This document shows positions 11,765 to 22,339 of a stretch of 64,000 bases of DNA, one piece after another. Numbering within the stretch: position 1 is the first letter of the stretch; every line of letters starts with the position of its first letter. Location: positions 32,287,341 to 32,351,340 of the forward strand of contig NC_081844.1 in NCBI RefSeq assembly GCF_963259705.1, given 5' to 3'. The position numbers and the translations under genes were made by a program. The notes beneath the pieces were generated by a model. The model searched no databases. It was given only the letters and a program-made list of their open reading frames with translations, and was not told the origin of the DNA. The DNA is from Myotis daubentonii. Lineage: Eukaryota > Chordata > Mammalia > Chiroptera > Vespertilionidae.

Positions 11765-12285
11765 AAAGAATTATCAAGAAAGGAGGGAGGTAAGAGATGT
11801 AACTAGAAACACAGATAGAATGGCTTCATGAAGGAAAGGGGATGTTCTTTCCTCTGCACCCAAGAGGAGAAGGTAGTATGTGAAAGGTGAGTGTTGCTGG
11901 AGGATGAACTGAAGGCATCTGAGAGAGTGCCACCGAGGACCTAGGCCTTCTCCCCATACAATTAGGGCCTCTGTGGAGAGATCTCTGACCTACAATCCCC
12001 AAGACACTGCCTCCATCCCAATGGCTCAAGTCTGCTTGGTTCTCACCTGAACAGGAGGCTTGGGAAACCTCCTTCCTCCCCCTCCCCCGCCCCCATCAAC
12101 ATGGCTTCTCCTTGTTCCAAGTGAAAAGACACCTGTGGCCGAAAGAGTGAACACCCTTTCCATAGGGTGTTCATAATAAAGCTACAAAAAAAATGTTCTG
12201 TAAAATTACATTTACAGAAGTGTATGTATTTATTTTTTAAGACCCATAGAAAAGTGGACCCACACAGTTCAAACCCGTGTTGTTC
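11765..12285. other. Intergenic, nothing recognised
   Basis: No exon, in particular no KRAB box, and no named repeat could be identified here on either strand. Confidence 0.35.
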
Positions 12286-12302
12286 AAGAGTCAACTGGAC
12301 AG

Positions 12303-12420
12303 CCCTGGCTGGTGTGCTCAATGGCTAGAATGTTGGCCTGTGCACCAAAAGGTCGCAGGTCCGATCCCCAACCCAAGTGGGGAAGCATGCAGAAGGTAAC
12401 CAATTGATGTGTCTCTCTCA

Positions 12421-12487
<67 letters not shown>

Positions 12488-12599
12488 CCCCACTCCTCTC
12501 TCTTCCCCTCTTCCTCCTTCTCTCCCACTCTCCCTAAAAAACAATGGGAAAAATATCCTCGGGTGAGGATTAAACAAACAAACAAACAAACAAACAAAA
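12303..12599 (+). repeat. SINE with long (TC)n and 17-bp TSD
   Basis: It is flanked by AAGAGTCAACTGGACAG at 12286-12302 and 12600-12616. The body carries a (TC)n microsatellite at about 12421-12477 and a (CAAA)n tail, making it longer than usual. Confidence 0.85.
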
Positions 12600-12616
12600 A
12601 AGAGTCAACTGGACAG

Positions 12617-13084
12617 TCACATTGTAGATGTGAACTTGGGGGAACACCATTCAGCCCCGTATAACCTCCTAGACCCACATTCTGAAAGGCTCCATTGTGA
12701 CCCTCACAGGTGCGCCCATCCCTTGCATGTCTCAGATTCCTCTCTCCCTTCCTGGCTTCTCCCTAATTGCCTCTGGACTATCTTCTGCCAAACCGCTCTG
12801 GCCCCGCAGCAGGAAGCATCCAGATGGGCTTGTCCCATGTTATTTACGAGAAACGGGAACACATGACCCTGGAAGCCCATGGGAAATTCGAAGCTCCCAC
12901 ATGCCCACAGGACTCACGTCCCTTTCAAGGAAAGAGGTGATACTGGTACCTTTGCTCAGTGACAGGGCTCTCTCCTTGAGCAGACTTTAGTCAGGCCCAA
13001 TTTTAGGAAGAATTCTGCTAAGGTGGTTAATCAAGTATCCTTCATCTTCCATATCTGATCATTCTTTTATATATATATAATATA
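12617..13084. other. Intergenic, nothing recognised
   Basis: No exon or repeat I can name. Confidence 0.3.
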
Positions 13085-13252
13085 CTAGAGGCCAAATGCA
13101 CAAAATTCATGCATGGCTAGGGTCCCTCCCTTCCCCTGGCTGCCTGCCACTGCCACTGCTGGCCCCGCCCCCTGGTCAAACTCCCAGTCGAACTCCCTGT
13201 CGAATTCCCGTTGGAGAGGACAATTTGCATATTAGGCTTTTATTATATAGGA
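13085..13252 (-). mobile_element. Short Helitron, minus strand, 168 bp
   Basis: The 3' terminus (CTAGAGGCC in plus reading, with hairpin TGCACAAAATTCATGCA) is at the left; the 5' terminus reads GCTTTTATTATATAGGA at the right. Host A and T flank it. It sits in the AT-rich tail of the SINE that follows. Confidence 0.8.
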
Positions 13253-13455
13253 TTTTTTATTGATTTCAGAGAGGAGGGAGAGGGAGGGAGAGAGAAAGAT
13301 CAACGATGAGAGAGACTCATTGATTGGCTGCCTCCTGCACACCCCACACTGGGGATTGAGCCTGCAACCCAGGCATGAGCCCTGACCAGGAATCTAACCA
13401 TGACTCCTGGTTCAAGGATTTACACTCAACCACTGAGCCACACCAACTGGGCCAT
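13253..13455 (-). repeat. VES SINE, minus strand
   Basis: It starts in the tail (TTTTTATTGATTTCAGAGAGG) and ends with the tRNA-like head CCACTGAGCCACACCAACTG. The Helitron before it landed at the tail. Confidence 0.75.
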
Positions 13456-13938
13456 ATCCAATCACTCTTGATACCTAATACAGTTCCTCACCACCCACCC
13501 ACCCAGGCAGTGTTCGATCGCCCCGCCTGTAGCAGGAATCCTGTTAGGTGGTGCAGCCAGAACCCCCCTGATATTTCCCCTTGGCGATTTCCCATCCACT
13601 GACCCACCCACTCGCCGGCTGCAAGTCCCCACTTGTCACACTGACTTGGAGTTGGGCCCAGGTCTACACTAAGCTCTCTTCTCCCCACTGCAGGAGCTCC
13701 TGATGTGAATCGGTTTCCACCGCTCTGAGGACTGTCTGGCTCTGGTTCTGGTTGACAAAACCCCGGGACAGTCCTGCTTTGTCCTCGCTCACCATGAGGG
13801 AGCGTGCGCCTGCTCTTGGTGATATAAACAGCAAACCCTCACCCAGACTCCTGAGTAAGAAATAGGGGCTGTGTACTGAACACCTCCTGTGGGCGTGATC
13901 TGTATTCACAGATGCAACCTTCAAAAATCGGCCCCTCA

Positions 13939-14193
13939 GCCCTAGCCGGTTTGGCTCAGTGGATAGAGCGTTGGCCTGCGAACCGAAGGGTCCCGAGTTC
14001 AATTCCAGTAAAGGGCACGTATCTTGGTTGCAGGCTCCTCCCGGGCCCAGGCTCTGGTCAGGGCGCGTGAAGGAGGCAACCATTCGATGCGTTTCTCTCA
14101 CATCGATATTCCTCTTGCCTTTCCCTCTCTCTTCACTCTCTGTAAAAATCAATAGAAAAATACCCTCAGGTGAGGATTAAAAATAAATAAATC
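13939..14193 (+). repeat. SINE, VES-like, long subfamily
   Basis: The head is CCCTAGCCGGTTTGGCTCAG and the tail GGTGAGGATTAAAAATAAAT. CCCCTCAG occurs on both sides as a short TSD. Confidence 0.75.
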
Positions 14194-14579
14194 ACCCCTC
14201 AGACACAGATGATCAGCACAGGGACACCCCAGCAAGAATTCCTGCAGACAAGACGTATGGATGTGAGCTTTGTGACCGGTGAGACTCCAAGGAGAAGCAG
14301 GACATCTACAGAGCTCAAAGTCGTACCCCCAAAATATTTATTAATTACCGTCATAGTTTAAACATGTGACTGAAAATTCTTCAACACACCTTCCTCCAGG
14401 AGGTGGACCTAACCTCCCTCCCCTTCAGGGAGGACTGACTCAGCGACTGGTTTCCAGTGAACAGTGCAGATCAAGGGGAAAAGCTGACTTTGTAGGGGAG
14501 ACTCCTGACAGGGCCCACCTTCCCCAGGTGACCCAGGTTAATGTCATCAGCAATGTGAGGGCATCAGGTGTCCTGACAT

Positions 14580-14920
14580 GAGGCGGAGGGCGCCTCACCT
14601 CTGGAATATCTTCCCCAGAACCCAGAATCTCAGGGTAATTATAAGAAAACATCAAACTCAGTTTGAGGGGCCTCCTACAACCCTGACCATTGCTCTTCAA
14701 AGGTGCCACGGTCATGAAAGACAAGGAAAGACAAAGACACCATCCAGGCTGGAGGAGCCCAAGGAGATATGACGACTTAATGTTACATGGGATCCTGCAT
14801 GGGCTCCCAGACCAGAAAAAGGATGTGAGCAGGAAATATGGTGAAATCTGAAATAAAATTTGTAGTCTAGCTAATAGTAAAGAGAACCCAAGTTAATGTC
14901 TTAGTTGGTTTATTTTAACT
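14580..14920 (+). repeat. Old L1M 3'-UTR-like fragment
   Basis: Phrases such as AGATATGACGACTTAATGTT, GGGATCCTGCAT and AAATTTGTAGTCTAGCTAAT resemble the 3' UTR of ancient L1M elements. The limits are approximate. The remainder between 14193 and 15130 holds nothing else I can name. Confidence 0.5.
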
Positions 14921-15129
14921 TTATCATGATAAGAACATGTACAGTGAGATCTATCCTCTAGCAAATGGTAAGTAAACAATATATGACCGCTGACTATAGG
15001 TACAACATTGTCCAGCACATCTCGGGGGCTTATTCACTGACACTTTATGCCTGCTGGTTGACGATTCCCCGCCCCCTTCCCCCCAGCCCCTGGTAACCAC
15101 CATTCCATTTACCAGTAATGTCTTAGTTT

Positions 15130-15780
15130 TGATAAATTTTCAAACATGCTCAACATCATTAATCATCAGAAAAATACAAATGGAAACTACCATGAGATCT
15201 CACCTCACGCCTGTCAGAATGGTTATCATCAATAAATCAACTAACCACAAGCGTGGGCAAGGATGTGGAGAAAAGGGAACCCTCGTGCACTGTTGGTGGG
15301 ATTGCAAATTGGTGGAGCCACCATGGAAAACAGTATGGAGGTTCCTCAAAAATTAAAAATAGAAACTACCATGTGACCCAGCAATTCCACTTCTGGGTAT
15401 TTATCCAAAGAAACACACTAATGAAAAAAGATATATGCACCCCTATGTACATTGCAGCATTATTTACAATAGCCAAGATATGGTAGCAACCTAGGTGTCC
15501 ATTAATGAGCCAACTGGATAAAGAGGATGTGATACATATACAATTGAATTTAATAGGTCATAAAAAGAATGAAATCTTGCCATTTTCGACAACATAAATA
15601 GACCTTAATGGTATTATGCTACATAAGTCAGAGAAGGACAAATGCCATATGATTTCACTTATATGTGGACTCTAAAAACAACAACAAAGAAAATGAATAA
15701 ACAAAACAAAACAGAAACAGACCCATAGATATAGACAAGCTGATGGTTGCCAAAGCAAAGGGAATAAAATAAAAAAAAAA
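15130..15780 (+). repeat. LINE-1, end of ORF2 and 3' UTR
   Basis: Sense-strand L1 is recognisable from CATGCTCAACATCATTAATC through GGTGGGATTGCAAATTGGTG, CCCAGCAATTCCACTTCTGG and ATTCCATTT-like 3' text. It is 5'-truncated and the frame is not intact. Confidence 0.8.
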
Positions 15781-15782
15781 TG

Positions 15783-15990
15783 CCTGGCCCATGTGGCTCA
15801 GTGGTATGAACCAGGAGGTCACAGTTCGATTCCCAGTCAGGGCACATGCCTGAGTTGCAGGTTCGATCCCCAGTAGGGGATGTGCAGGAGGCAAATGATC
15901 AATGACTCTCTCTGATCATTGATGTTTCTATCTCTCTCTTCCTCTCCCTTCCTCTCTGAAATCAATAAAAACATATTTAAAAAAAAATAT
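15783..15990 (+). repeat. VES SINE
   Basis: CCTGGCCCATGTGGCTCAGT head, two pyrimidine-rich blocks and AATCAATAAAAACATATTT tail. Confidence 0.75.
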
Positions 15991-15992
15991 TA

Positions 15993-16268
15993 GCCCAGTC
16001 AGTGCTGCTCAGTGTTTAGAGCATTGGCCTGAGCACTGGGGGGGGAGGGGGGGCGGGGTGTCTCAGGTTTAATTACTGGTCAAGGGCATGTGCCTGGATT
16101 GCAGATTCCATCCCTCTTGGGAGGCAACCAATCCAGGTGTCTCTCTCACATTGATGTTTCTCTCCCTCTCTTAACCCCACCCGCCCTCCCACCCTCCCTC
16201 CCTTCCACTCTCTCTAAAAATCTATAGAGAAAATATCCTTGGGTGAGGATTAACAACAACAACAAAAA
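15993..16268 (+). repeat. SINE, long subfamily, with G-run
   Basis: A second SINE in the same direction begins AGCCCAGTCAGTGCTGCTCA, carries a purine tract GGGGGGGAGGGGGGGCGGGG near 16040 and ends GGTGAGGATTAACAACAACA. Confidence 0.7.
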
Positions 16269-16436
16269 GATATTAACATTTGGGGATGCATTCCCAACGG
16301 GGTACTGTCACCCTTAAGGTGCTATAAATGGGTTCTTGGAGGGGAGGGAAAAGGGGAAAAATAACTTGTTCTATTTATGTATAAAGCACATATGTACATA
16401 CAGTACATAAGCAGTATATACACAGTATATCTGTTG

Positions 16437-16545
16437 TCATGGACAAAAAAGTGCCCCCCCCCCCCCCCAATCCACATGTTGAAACCCTGACTCCCAGGAT
16501 GTCAGACTGTGGCTGTATTTGGAGATGGGGTCTTTATTCCCTTTG
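16437..16545 (+). repeat. MLT1-like LTR 5' fragment
   Basis: It begins TTGTCATGGACAAAAAAGTG, contains a C-run and AATCCACATGTTGAAACCCT and ends GGAGATGGGGTCTTTATTCC, a diverged version of the MLT1 start. The SINE at 16560 cuts it. Confidence 0.55.
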
Positions 16546-16559
16546 CTCTTGAGACTTTA

Positions 16560-16782
16560 TTTTTTTTTTAAATATATTTTATTGATTTTTTACAGAGAGG
16601 AAGGGAGAGGGATAGAGAGTTAGAAATATCGATGAGAGAGAAACATCGACCAGCTGCCTCCTGCACACTCCCCACTGGGGATGTGCCCGCAACCAAAGTA
16701 CATGCCCTTGACCGGAATCGAACCTGGGACCTTTCAGTCTGCAAGCCGACGCTCTATCCACTGAGCCAAACCGGTTTCGGCA
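16560..16782 (-). repeat. VES SINE, minus strand, with 17-bp TSD
   Basis: Perfect TTGCTCTTGAGACTTTA copies lie at 16543-16559 and 16783-16799. It is full length in reverse, ending CCACTGAGCCAAACCGGTTT. Confidence 0.85.
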
Positions 16783-16948
16783 TTGCTCTTGAGACTTTAA
16801 ATTGCAGTTCATGGCAAAGGGTCCAGGACCTCCAGCCCCTTCCTAGCATTTCCAGACCAACTCTCTCACCCTTTCATGGTTCACTGGACCTCCCCTCCCT
16901 CGTGGTTGATGTCAGCGATCCCCTCAGGTACCTCAGTTTGCTCCTCTG

Positions 16949-17137
16949 GAGCCTGGTTTGGCTCAGTGGCTAGAGTGTCGGACTGGGGACTGAAGGGTCC
17001 CAGGTTCGATTCCGGTCAAGGGCACGTGTCCGGGTTGCGGGCTCAGTGCAGCCTAGCAATGATTCTCTCTCATCATTGATGTTTCTCTCTCTCTCTCTCT
17101 CTCTCTGAAATCAATAGAAATATATATTTTTTTAAAA
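16949..17137 (+). repeat. VES SINE, slightly shortened
   Basis: GAGCCTGGTTTGGCTCAGTG head, TC-rich body and GAAATCAATAGAAATATATA tail. The middle (the CAGTGGGGxGTG part) is shortened. Confidence 0.7.
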
Positions 17138-17149
17138 ATCCAGACTCAG

Positions 17150-17246
17150 CGCCTCAACAGGGATAGAACCGGCAACCTAGGTGTGTGCCCTGACCGGGAA
17201 CGAAGATCCAGCCAGAGGCTCCAACCATCGAGCCGCCCCGCGGGGG
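17150..17246 (-). repeat. SINE fragment, minus strand
   Basis: A diverged tRNA-like region (GGGATAGAACCGGCAACCTA ... GAGCCGCCCCG) without a body. Confidence 0.5.
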
Positions 17247-17499
17247 CTCCTAATCTTCCCTGTCAATGTTCAAACCACCAAAACGCACTTTCTCCACAGA
17301 AAAGGCCAATGAGGACTTCCTCGCCGGGCAGGGGAGGCAGGTGAGCTCGGGGTCAGCTGCCCCCTCACTCGGTGGCAGGCGTGTGTGGACATAAAGGGAG
17401 TGGCCGCTAGGTTTCCCCAGAGCCACAAAGCTGGTGGCAGAGCAGGGGTCTCCCTCCGCTATGTGGACATGGAGCAGGTCACCCGCGGAGGGGGCCGTC

Positions 17500-17645
17500 C
17501 TGGACAGTGTGGGGTGTCGAGCGGCATCCCTGAGCCCCACACTCGATGCCAGGGGCAGCCCTAGGTCATGAGAACCACAGATGTCCCCAGCCATGGCCCC
17601 GTGTCCCCTGGGGGTCAGGGTCACCCTCACTTGCAAACACCTGGT
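17500..17645 (-). repeat. MER5A-like hAT-Charlie fossil
   Basis: In reverse orientation it contains GAGAACCACAGATGTCCCCA and GGCATCCCTGAGCCCCACAC, which match the MER5A pattern of internal phrases. It is diverged. Confidence 0.5.
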
Positions 17646-17699
17646 CTTGCCCAAGAACCAGCCCGAGCGCGTCCCCCCCTGCCTTTAAGAGCAGATGGT

Positions 17700-18255
17700 T
17701 TCCTCCACTCCCCTTTGACCGCCGGGACCTCACTGCTTCCTAGCAGTCCGCCCCCCGGGTCCGGATTTGGGGTCTGTTTCTCAGGCCAGATCCTGCCATG
17801 CTGGGAGCTGGGCGGCCTCGGACAGCGGTCAGCCTCTCGGACTCTCCTCTCTGCCGCCTCCAGGGTGACAGGTGGCGCAAACCCCTCCCGCCCGCCCACG
17901 ACCCGGTCCACCCAAGGATTTGCGCGGAACCAGGGTCTGGGTCCGAACCGCCCCCGGCCACCTATAGCCTTGTAGCGGGTGTCCGGACCCTGCAGCCCCA
18001 GGTGCGGGTGCAGGGGCTCTTAGAGCGCCACTGGGTCCCGCGCGTCCCGCCGCAGAGGAGGTGCTCCGTGCAGCCCGCTCGGGGTGCCCCTCCCTACTTC
18101 TCCCGGGCTGACGCCCCCATTCCCCTCGCCCCGTCCCCCCCCCCCCCCCCCCGCCCCCGCCCTCGGCCCCGCAGCACCGATGCACGCGCCCAGGCACTGC
18201 GCCTGCGCACCACAAGGCCACACCAAGTCCCTCTGTGAGCCGTGACTGAGTCACA
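17700..18255 (-). promoter_or_regulatory. CpG-rich segment, possible zinc-finger gene promoter
   Basis: A GC-rich, CpG-rich block with a long C-run at about 18136-18153, an NRF1-like GCGCCTGCGCA at 18199-18209 and the AP-1-like palindrome TGACTGAGTCA at 18243-18253. The decayed zinc-finger exon lies 6.5 kb downstream on the minus strand, so this may be its old promoter. No first exon with a clear donor was identified. Confidence 0.5.
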
Positions 18256-18311
18256 GCGCCCTCTCCTGGGCGGAGATATCTACGCCTGTGGCTGCGCACA
18301 TCCACCAGCCA

Positions 18312-18511
18312 AGCTCAAGACCTCCTGTGCTTAATTAAATAAGGAAGAAAACACAATGTATTTGAGAAACATCGGTCACCTGCCTCCCAAAGGCGCCCCC
18401 ACCTGAGATCAGACCTCCAGTCTGGGCATGTGATCTGACCCGAATGGAACCCTCCACCCTTTTGGTGCATGGATGCCACTCCAACCAAGCGAGCCACACC
18501 GGCCAGGGCAA
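18312..18511 (-). repeat. Old SINE, minus strand
   Basis: It ends GAGCCACACCGGCCAGGGCA with a VES-like tRNA head. The body is diverged. Confidence 0.6.
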
Positions 18512-18540
18512 AACGCAATTTCAGCAAGAAGCCTGGGACA

Positions 18541-18830
18541 TAAAGATTTGCCATTCAAACAATCATTATTATTACAATTTATTTGAAAATTATAAAAAGA
18601 TATAATCCATGGCAGTAAATTGTTTTAATGATTTTATTAATATATTTACCTATGTTAATATTCTGTTAAAATAAAACTACCATAATTGGATTAATATATA
18701 TATATCTAATATATTACTAATTATACGATTATATAATTAAATATAATATATAATAAAATGTAATCATTTAATAAGATAAAGTAATTATCAATAAACTATA
18801 TAAATATATAAAATTAGGTATTATTATCAT
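18541..18830. repeat. AT-rich low-complexity block
   Basis: Almost pure A/T with TATATA runs. No gene. Confidence 0.6.
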
Positions 18831-18884
18831 TGAGCCAAACCATAATGTGTTCTCTCCCCCCATATTTCTCTTGCTTTTTCTCTA

Positions 18885-19006
18885 CAAGGGTGGGCAACAG
18901 TAGGTTTATAGTTGTATGTGAAACAGTTTATTCTTGTATTATTATTTATTAATTATTGTATTATTTATTTGTATTAGAACTGTAAACCTACTGTTGCCAA
19001 CCCCTG
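18885..19006. mobile_element. 122-bp inverted-repeat element
   Basis: The left end CAAGGGTGGGCAACAGTAGG and the reverse complement of the right end, CAGGGGTTGGCAACAGTAGG, match over about 28 bp with few differences, around an AT-rich core. It looks like a small DNA-transposon MITE. I see no clean TSD, so the class is open (hAT-like by the CAGGGG end). Confidence 0.55.
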
Positions 19007-19156
19007 TATGCAGTTTTGTATATGTAGTAACCCAAGCCATCTGCTGCATGTTTTCTATTAGAGAAGAAATGGGGTCCCCCTGGAAATTGGGAGATGCTGA
19101 CAACGCTTCTTCCATCATAACAGATGATCTCTTTGTACTTGGTGCTTTATATGAGA

Positions 19157-19500
19157 CTAGTGGCCTGGTGCACAAAATTCGTGCATGGGGGTGGGGGGGG
19201 GTATCCTGCAGCCTGGCCTGCATCCTCTCCAATCTGGGACCTCCTTGGGGGATGTCTGACAGCCTGATCCCAGAGATTGGGCCTAAACTGGCAGTCGGAC
19301 ATCCCTCTCACAATCCTGGAGCTCTGGCTCCTAATTGCTCACCTGCCTGCCTGCCTGGTCACCCCTAACTGCCCCCCCTGCCAGCCTGCTTGCCCCACAC
19401 AGCCTGCTTGTTCAGTCATTTGGTCATCCCTCACTAACCCCCCCGCCAGCCTGGTTGCCCCAAGCAGCCCGCTTGTTCAGTTGTTTGGCTTGCAACAAGT
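19157..19500 (-). mobile_element. Helitron 3' end, 5'-truncated
   Basis: CTAG then GGCCTGGTGCAC and hairpin GTGCACAAAATTCGTGCA define the 3' terminus in reverse orientation, next to host A. No matching 5' terminus was found; the right limit is an estimate. Confidence 0.6.
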
Positions 19501-19589
19501 AAGAGGTAACTCTGAGAAAGGGTCCTAATCTATTCTGCCTGAGCACCTGTTGATCATAGGACAAAGTCACAATCATGTTTATAATTATC

Positions 19590-19660
19590 CTATATAATAA
19601 AGAGGTAATATGCAAATTAACCCTCATGCCCTCACAAACTGCAATCAACCCCAAGGCAAA
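19590..19660 (+). mobile_element. Helitron 5' end fragment
   Basis: TCCTATATAATAAAGAGGTA after a host A is a standard bat-Helitron 5' start, but no 3' terminus follows. Confidence 0.6.
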
Positions 19661-20000
19661 CCCCATGAATGAATAAACAAACATATCTGTATAATGGAAT
19701 ACAAGTCACAGAGAAAAAGAAACCCACATGAACACATCTCAGAATAATTATCCCTAGCACAAGAAGCCAGACCAAATCAGTAAGAGGCCACTGTGTGATT
19801 TCATTTGTGTAAAGACAGAAAATCCAAATAGGTCTATAGAGACCTGGGTGAAGGGGTGCTTGGGGGGAGGGGACTGCAGACAGGCACAGGGAAACGGGGT
19901 GACAAGCATATCACCTTAATTGTGCTGAAGGTTTCAGGAGTACTAGTATACAGGATGTCAAAACTTACCCCATTGTCATTCGTCTTATGGAGAATTTACT
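19660..20000 (+). repeat. Old L1M 3'-UTR-like fragment
   Basis: CAAGAAGCCAGACCAAATCA, GTGTGATTTCATTTGTGTAA and the GACAAGCATATCACCTTAAT end recall the L1M 3' UTR. It is diverged. From 20000 to 20760 I see no gene or named repeat. Confidence 0.5.
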
Positions 20001-20762
20001 TCAGTACCGCTATTTAAAAACATCTGCATCCCCCCTCCCAGACCTGACCATGGCTCTGCGATCATTGGGCTCAGCCTCGATGGGAAGTCAGGAGTCCCAG
20101 GCTCCAGCCTGGCCACGTTTCTGACTGCCACATCTGGGTGAGTCCTGCCCCTCGGCCCCTCTCCTGCTGTCTCCCTGGCTGAGGGGAGGGGAGGGCGGTC
20201 TGCTAAGTCCAGACCAGAACAGACACACCCTCCCAAGTACTCCTGCACTGCCGCTCCAGCCCTGATTACCTCACCATTAGATCTGAGAGACAGCTGGGGG
20301 AGGGGGGGTAAAGGGAGAAATGGGGGTTCTAAAAGGCTCCAAGAGGGCAGTCTGCCCTGACAAGTCCAGCTTCAGCTTCTGCCTATCTCAGGGCAGGGAC
20401 AAGGTCAAGGACAGAACTCTGGGTTGCCACTCAGTCTTAAGCACAAAAGGGAATTCATTTGGCTCCTAACCGTGACCTTGGGGGGTCGAGATCAGGTAGG
20501 TGCACGGTGGCATCCTGGGGAGGCCCCTCACGGCTCTGGTTCCCTCTGGGCTGCTGGCCTCACTCTGAGTGGCTGTGTTTGCCCAACAGTTTATATTTGC
20601 CCAGTTTCAAATCCAGCGAAAAAGGAATTTCTTTTTTCAAACAGTTCCAACAAGTCACAGTCCCGACAGCGCCAGCCCTAATGCACTGTTTGTCCCCCCA
20701 TGAACTAACCGAACGCTGTGGCGGGAGATGGCCCACACCCAGGGGGTTGCCTTACCCTAGAC

Positions 20763-20985
20763 CAGCGGTTCTCAACCTTCCCCATGCCGCGACCCTTTAA
20801 TACAGTTCCTCATGCTGTGGTGACCCCCAATTTCATTGTTACAAATGGAACATCATTAAAGCATAGTGATTCATCACAAAAACAGTATGTAATTATATAT
20901 ATGTTTTCTGATGGTCTTAGGCGACCCCTGTGAAAGGGTCGTTCGACCCCCAAAGGGGTCGCAACCCACAGGTTGAGAACCGCTG
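20763..20985 (+). mobile_element. SPIN-like hAT MITE with perfect 8-bp TSD
   Basis: The ends are CAGCGGTTCTCAACCTT and GGTTGAGAACCGCTG. The octamer CCCTAGAC occurs at 20755-20762 and 20986-20993. No coding capacity. Confidence 0.85.
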
Positions 20986-21730
20986 CCCTAGACGGTAATC
21001 TCTGGGTGGACTGAGTGGGCCCCTGGCCTCATGGGCTGCAGAGGGCTGGGCGGAAGGCCCACAGGAAGATGGGCTCGTGAGGATGGGAGGATGGCATTGG
21101 CCTGCGACCCTGCACAGTTAAGGCGAACTCGGTGCCCCGGGAAGCCATGTGGGCCCAGTCCATGCTGGAAGCCCACCCAGGGCCACACTCACCCAACAGT
21201 CCACTCTGAGACTTGAACCCAGACCCCCTGCTGCCCAGGTCAGGCTGGACCCACCGCCCACACCACCTGACAACATCGGATTGAACTCACATTTCACGAG
21301 ATGAGTTTGCTTGTGCAGGGACAGAGCCGTCCTCACCAGGAAGGCCCTACATAGCCATCTCTTGCCGGCTGCTGGCTTTGGCAGGCACTGTTGGATGAGG
21401 ACACTTGGAAGGAGTGGATGCTGGCCCTGACCCTGCGCTGGCCCACCTGTGACACCTGCACGGAGGATGAAGAGGAATCGGTGTGCGCAGACCCCACGTG
21501 TTGGCACACCTGTTGTGAGTCCCGCCGCATCCCACGGCACCACCTGCCCCTTTCAGGGGTGAAAGGAGTGAAGCTACTGGAGGGCACCAGCATCCTGAGA
21601 GCGACAGGGCTGGAGGGAACCTGCTGAAGGATCAAAGCTGAGTGGACATGAAGGCCGGGGTGCGGGCAGGACTGGCATGGACGGGGGCAGAGATGGGCGG
21701 CCAGCAGCCTTAATACCTGATCCCCTGGAG
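20986..21730. other. Intergenic, nothing recognised
   Basis: GC-moderate sequence without a recognisable exon or repeat. Open frames here show no family resemblance. Confidence 0.3.
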
Positions 21731-21982
21731 CAGCGATTTTCAACCTTTTTCATCTCATGGCACACATACACTAACTACGACAATTCCCGGCACGCCAACA
21801 TTGTTTTGCTGATCTGACAAAAAATAGATGTAATTTTGTTTCATTCACACCGGATGGCTATTGTGTTGGCTGCTGCATTTTTTAATTTGACAATCTAAGG
21901 GAAAAGAGGTCAGTGTCCCTACTAAATAGTCAGGTGTTGCATGTTTTAAAAATTCTTGTGGTGCACCAGTTGGAAATTGCTG
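21731..21982 (+). mobile_element. hAT MITE, second family
   Basis: The ends are CAGCGATTTTCAACC and the reverse-matching AGTTGGAAATTGCTG. Flanking octamers CCCTGGAG and CCCTGTTG agree at 6 of 8 positions. The body (CTCATGGCACACATACACTA) is unrelated to the SPIN-like copies. Confidence 0.65.
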
Positions 21983-22104
21983 CCCTGTTGGTTGGAGGCC
22001 ATCCACCAGGGCTACACAGGTGCCCCCGCCCCCGTGCGCTCAGGTTGCATCAAACCCCAACCAGCAAGTATGTATAAAAAGGTTACCAACATCGCAAAAC
22101 ACAA

Positions 22105-22336
22105 AAGCTCGGTCCTTTTATTTTTTCAATCCTCAGCGGAGGACACGTTCATTGGTTATTTTAGAGAGAGAAACGTCGACCTGAGAGAGCAACATCGATC
22201 TGTTGCCTCCTGCACAGACCCCAACTGGGGCTGGGGTATTAAACCCGAAACCTAGGTATGTGCCCTGGCCGGGAATCACACCTACAACCCTTTACAGGGA
22301 CAACGCTCCAACCCAGTCACACTGGCCAGGGCTTTT
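22105..22336 (-). repeat. SINE, minus strand, diverged
   Basis: TTTTTTCAATCCTCAGCGGA tail, GAGAGAGAAACGTCGACCTG body and GTCACACTGGCCAGGGC head. Confidence 0.7.
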
Positions 22337-22339
22337 TAA

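Noticed and set aside
12377..12678. Ser/Leu-rich or Glu/Arg-rich small proteins
   Set aside because: They translate the (TC)n microsatellite inside a SINE.
15130..15780. A gene in the LINE-1 fragment
   Set aside because: It is the 3' end of an L1 with broken frame.
11765..18255. KRAB-A/B exons for the zinc-finger gene
   Set aside because: I scanned both strands by eye for KRAB text (VTFEDVAV-type) and saw none; a sensitive profile search could still find a decayed one.
17798..18305. Open frames of about 150 codons in the CpG-rich block
   Set aside because: High GC lowers stop frequency; the predicted proteins are Gly/Pro/Arg-rich with no family features.
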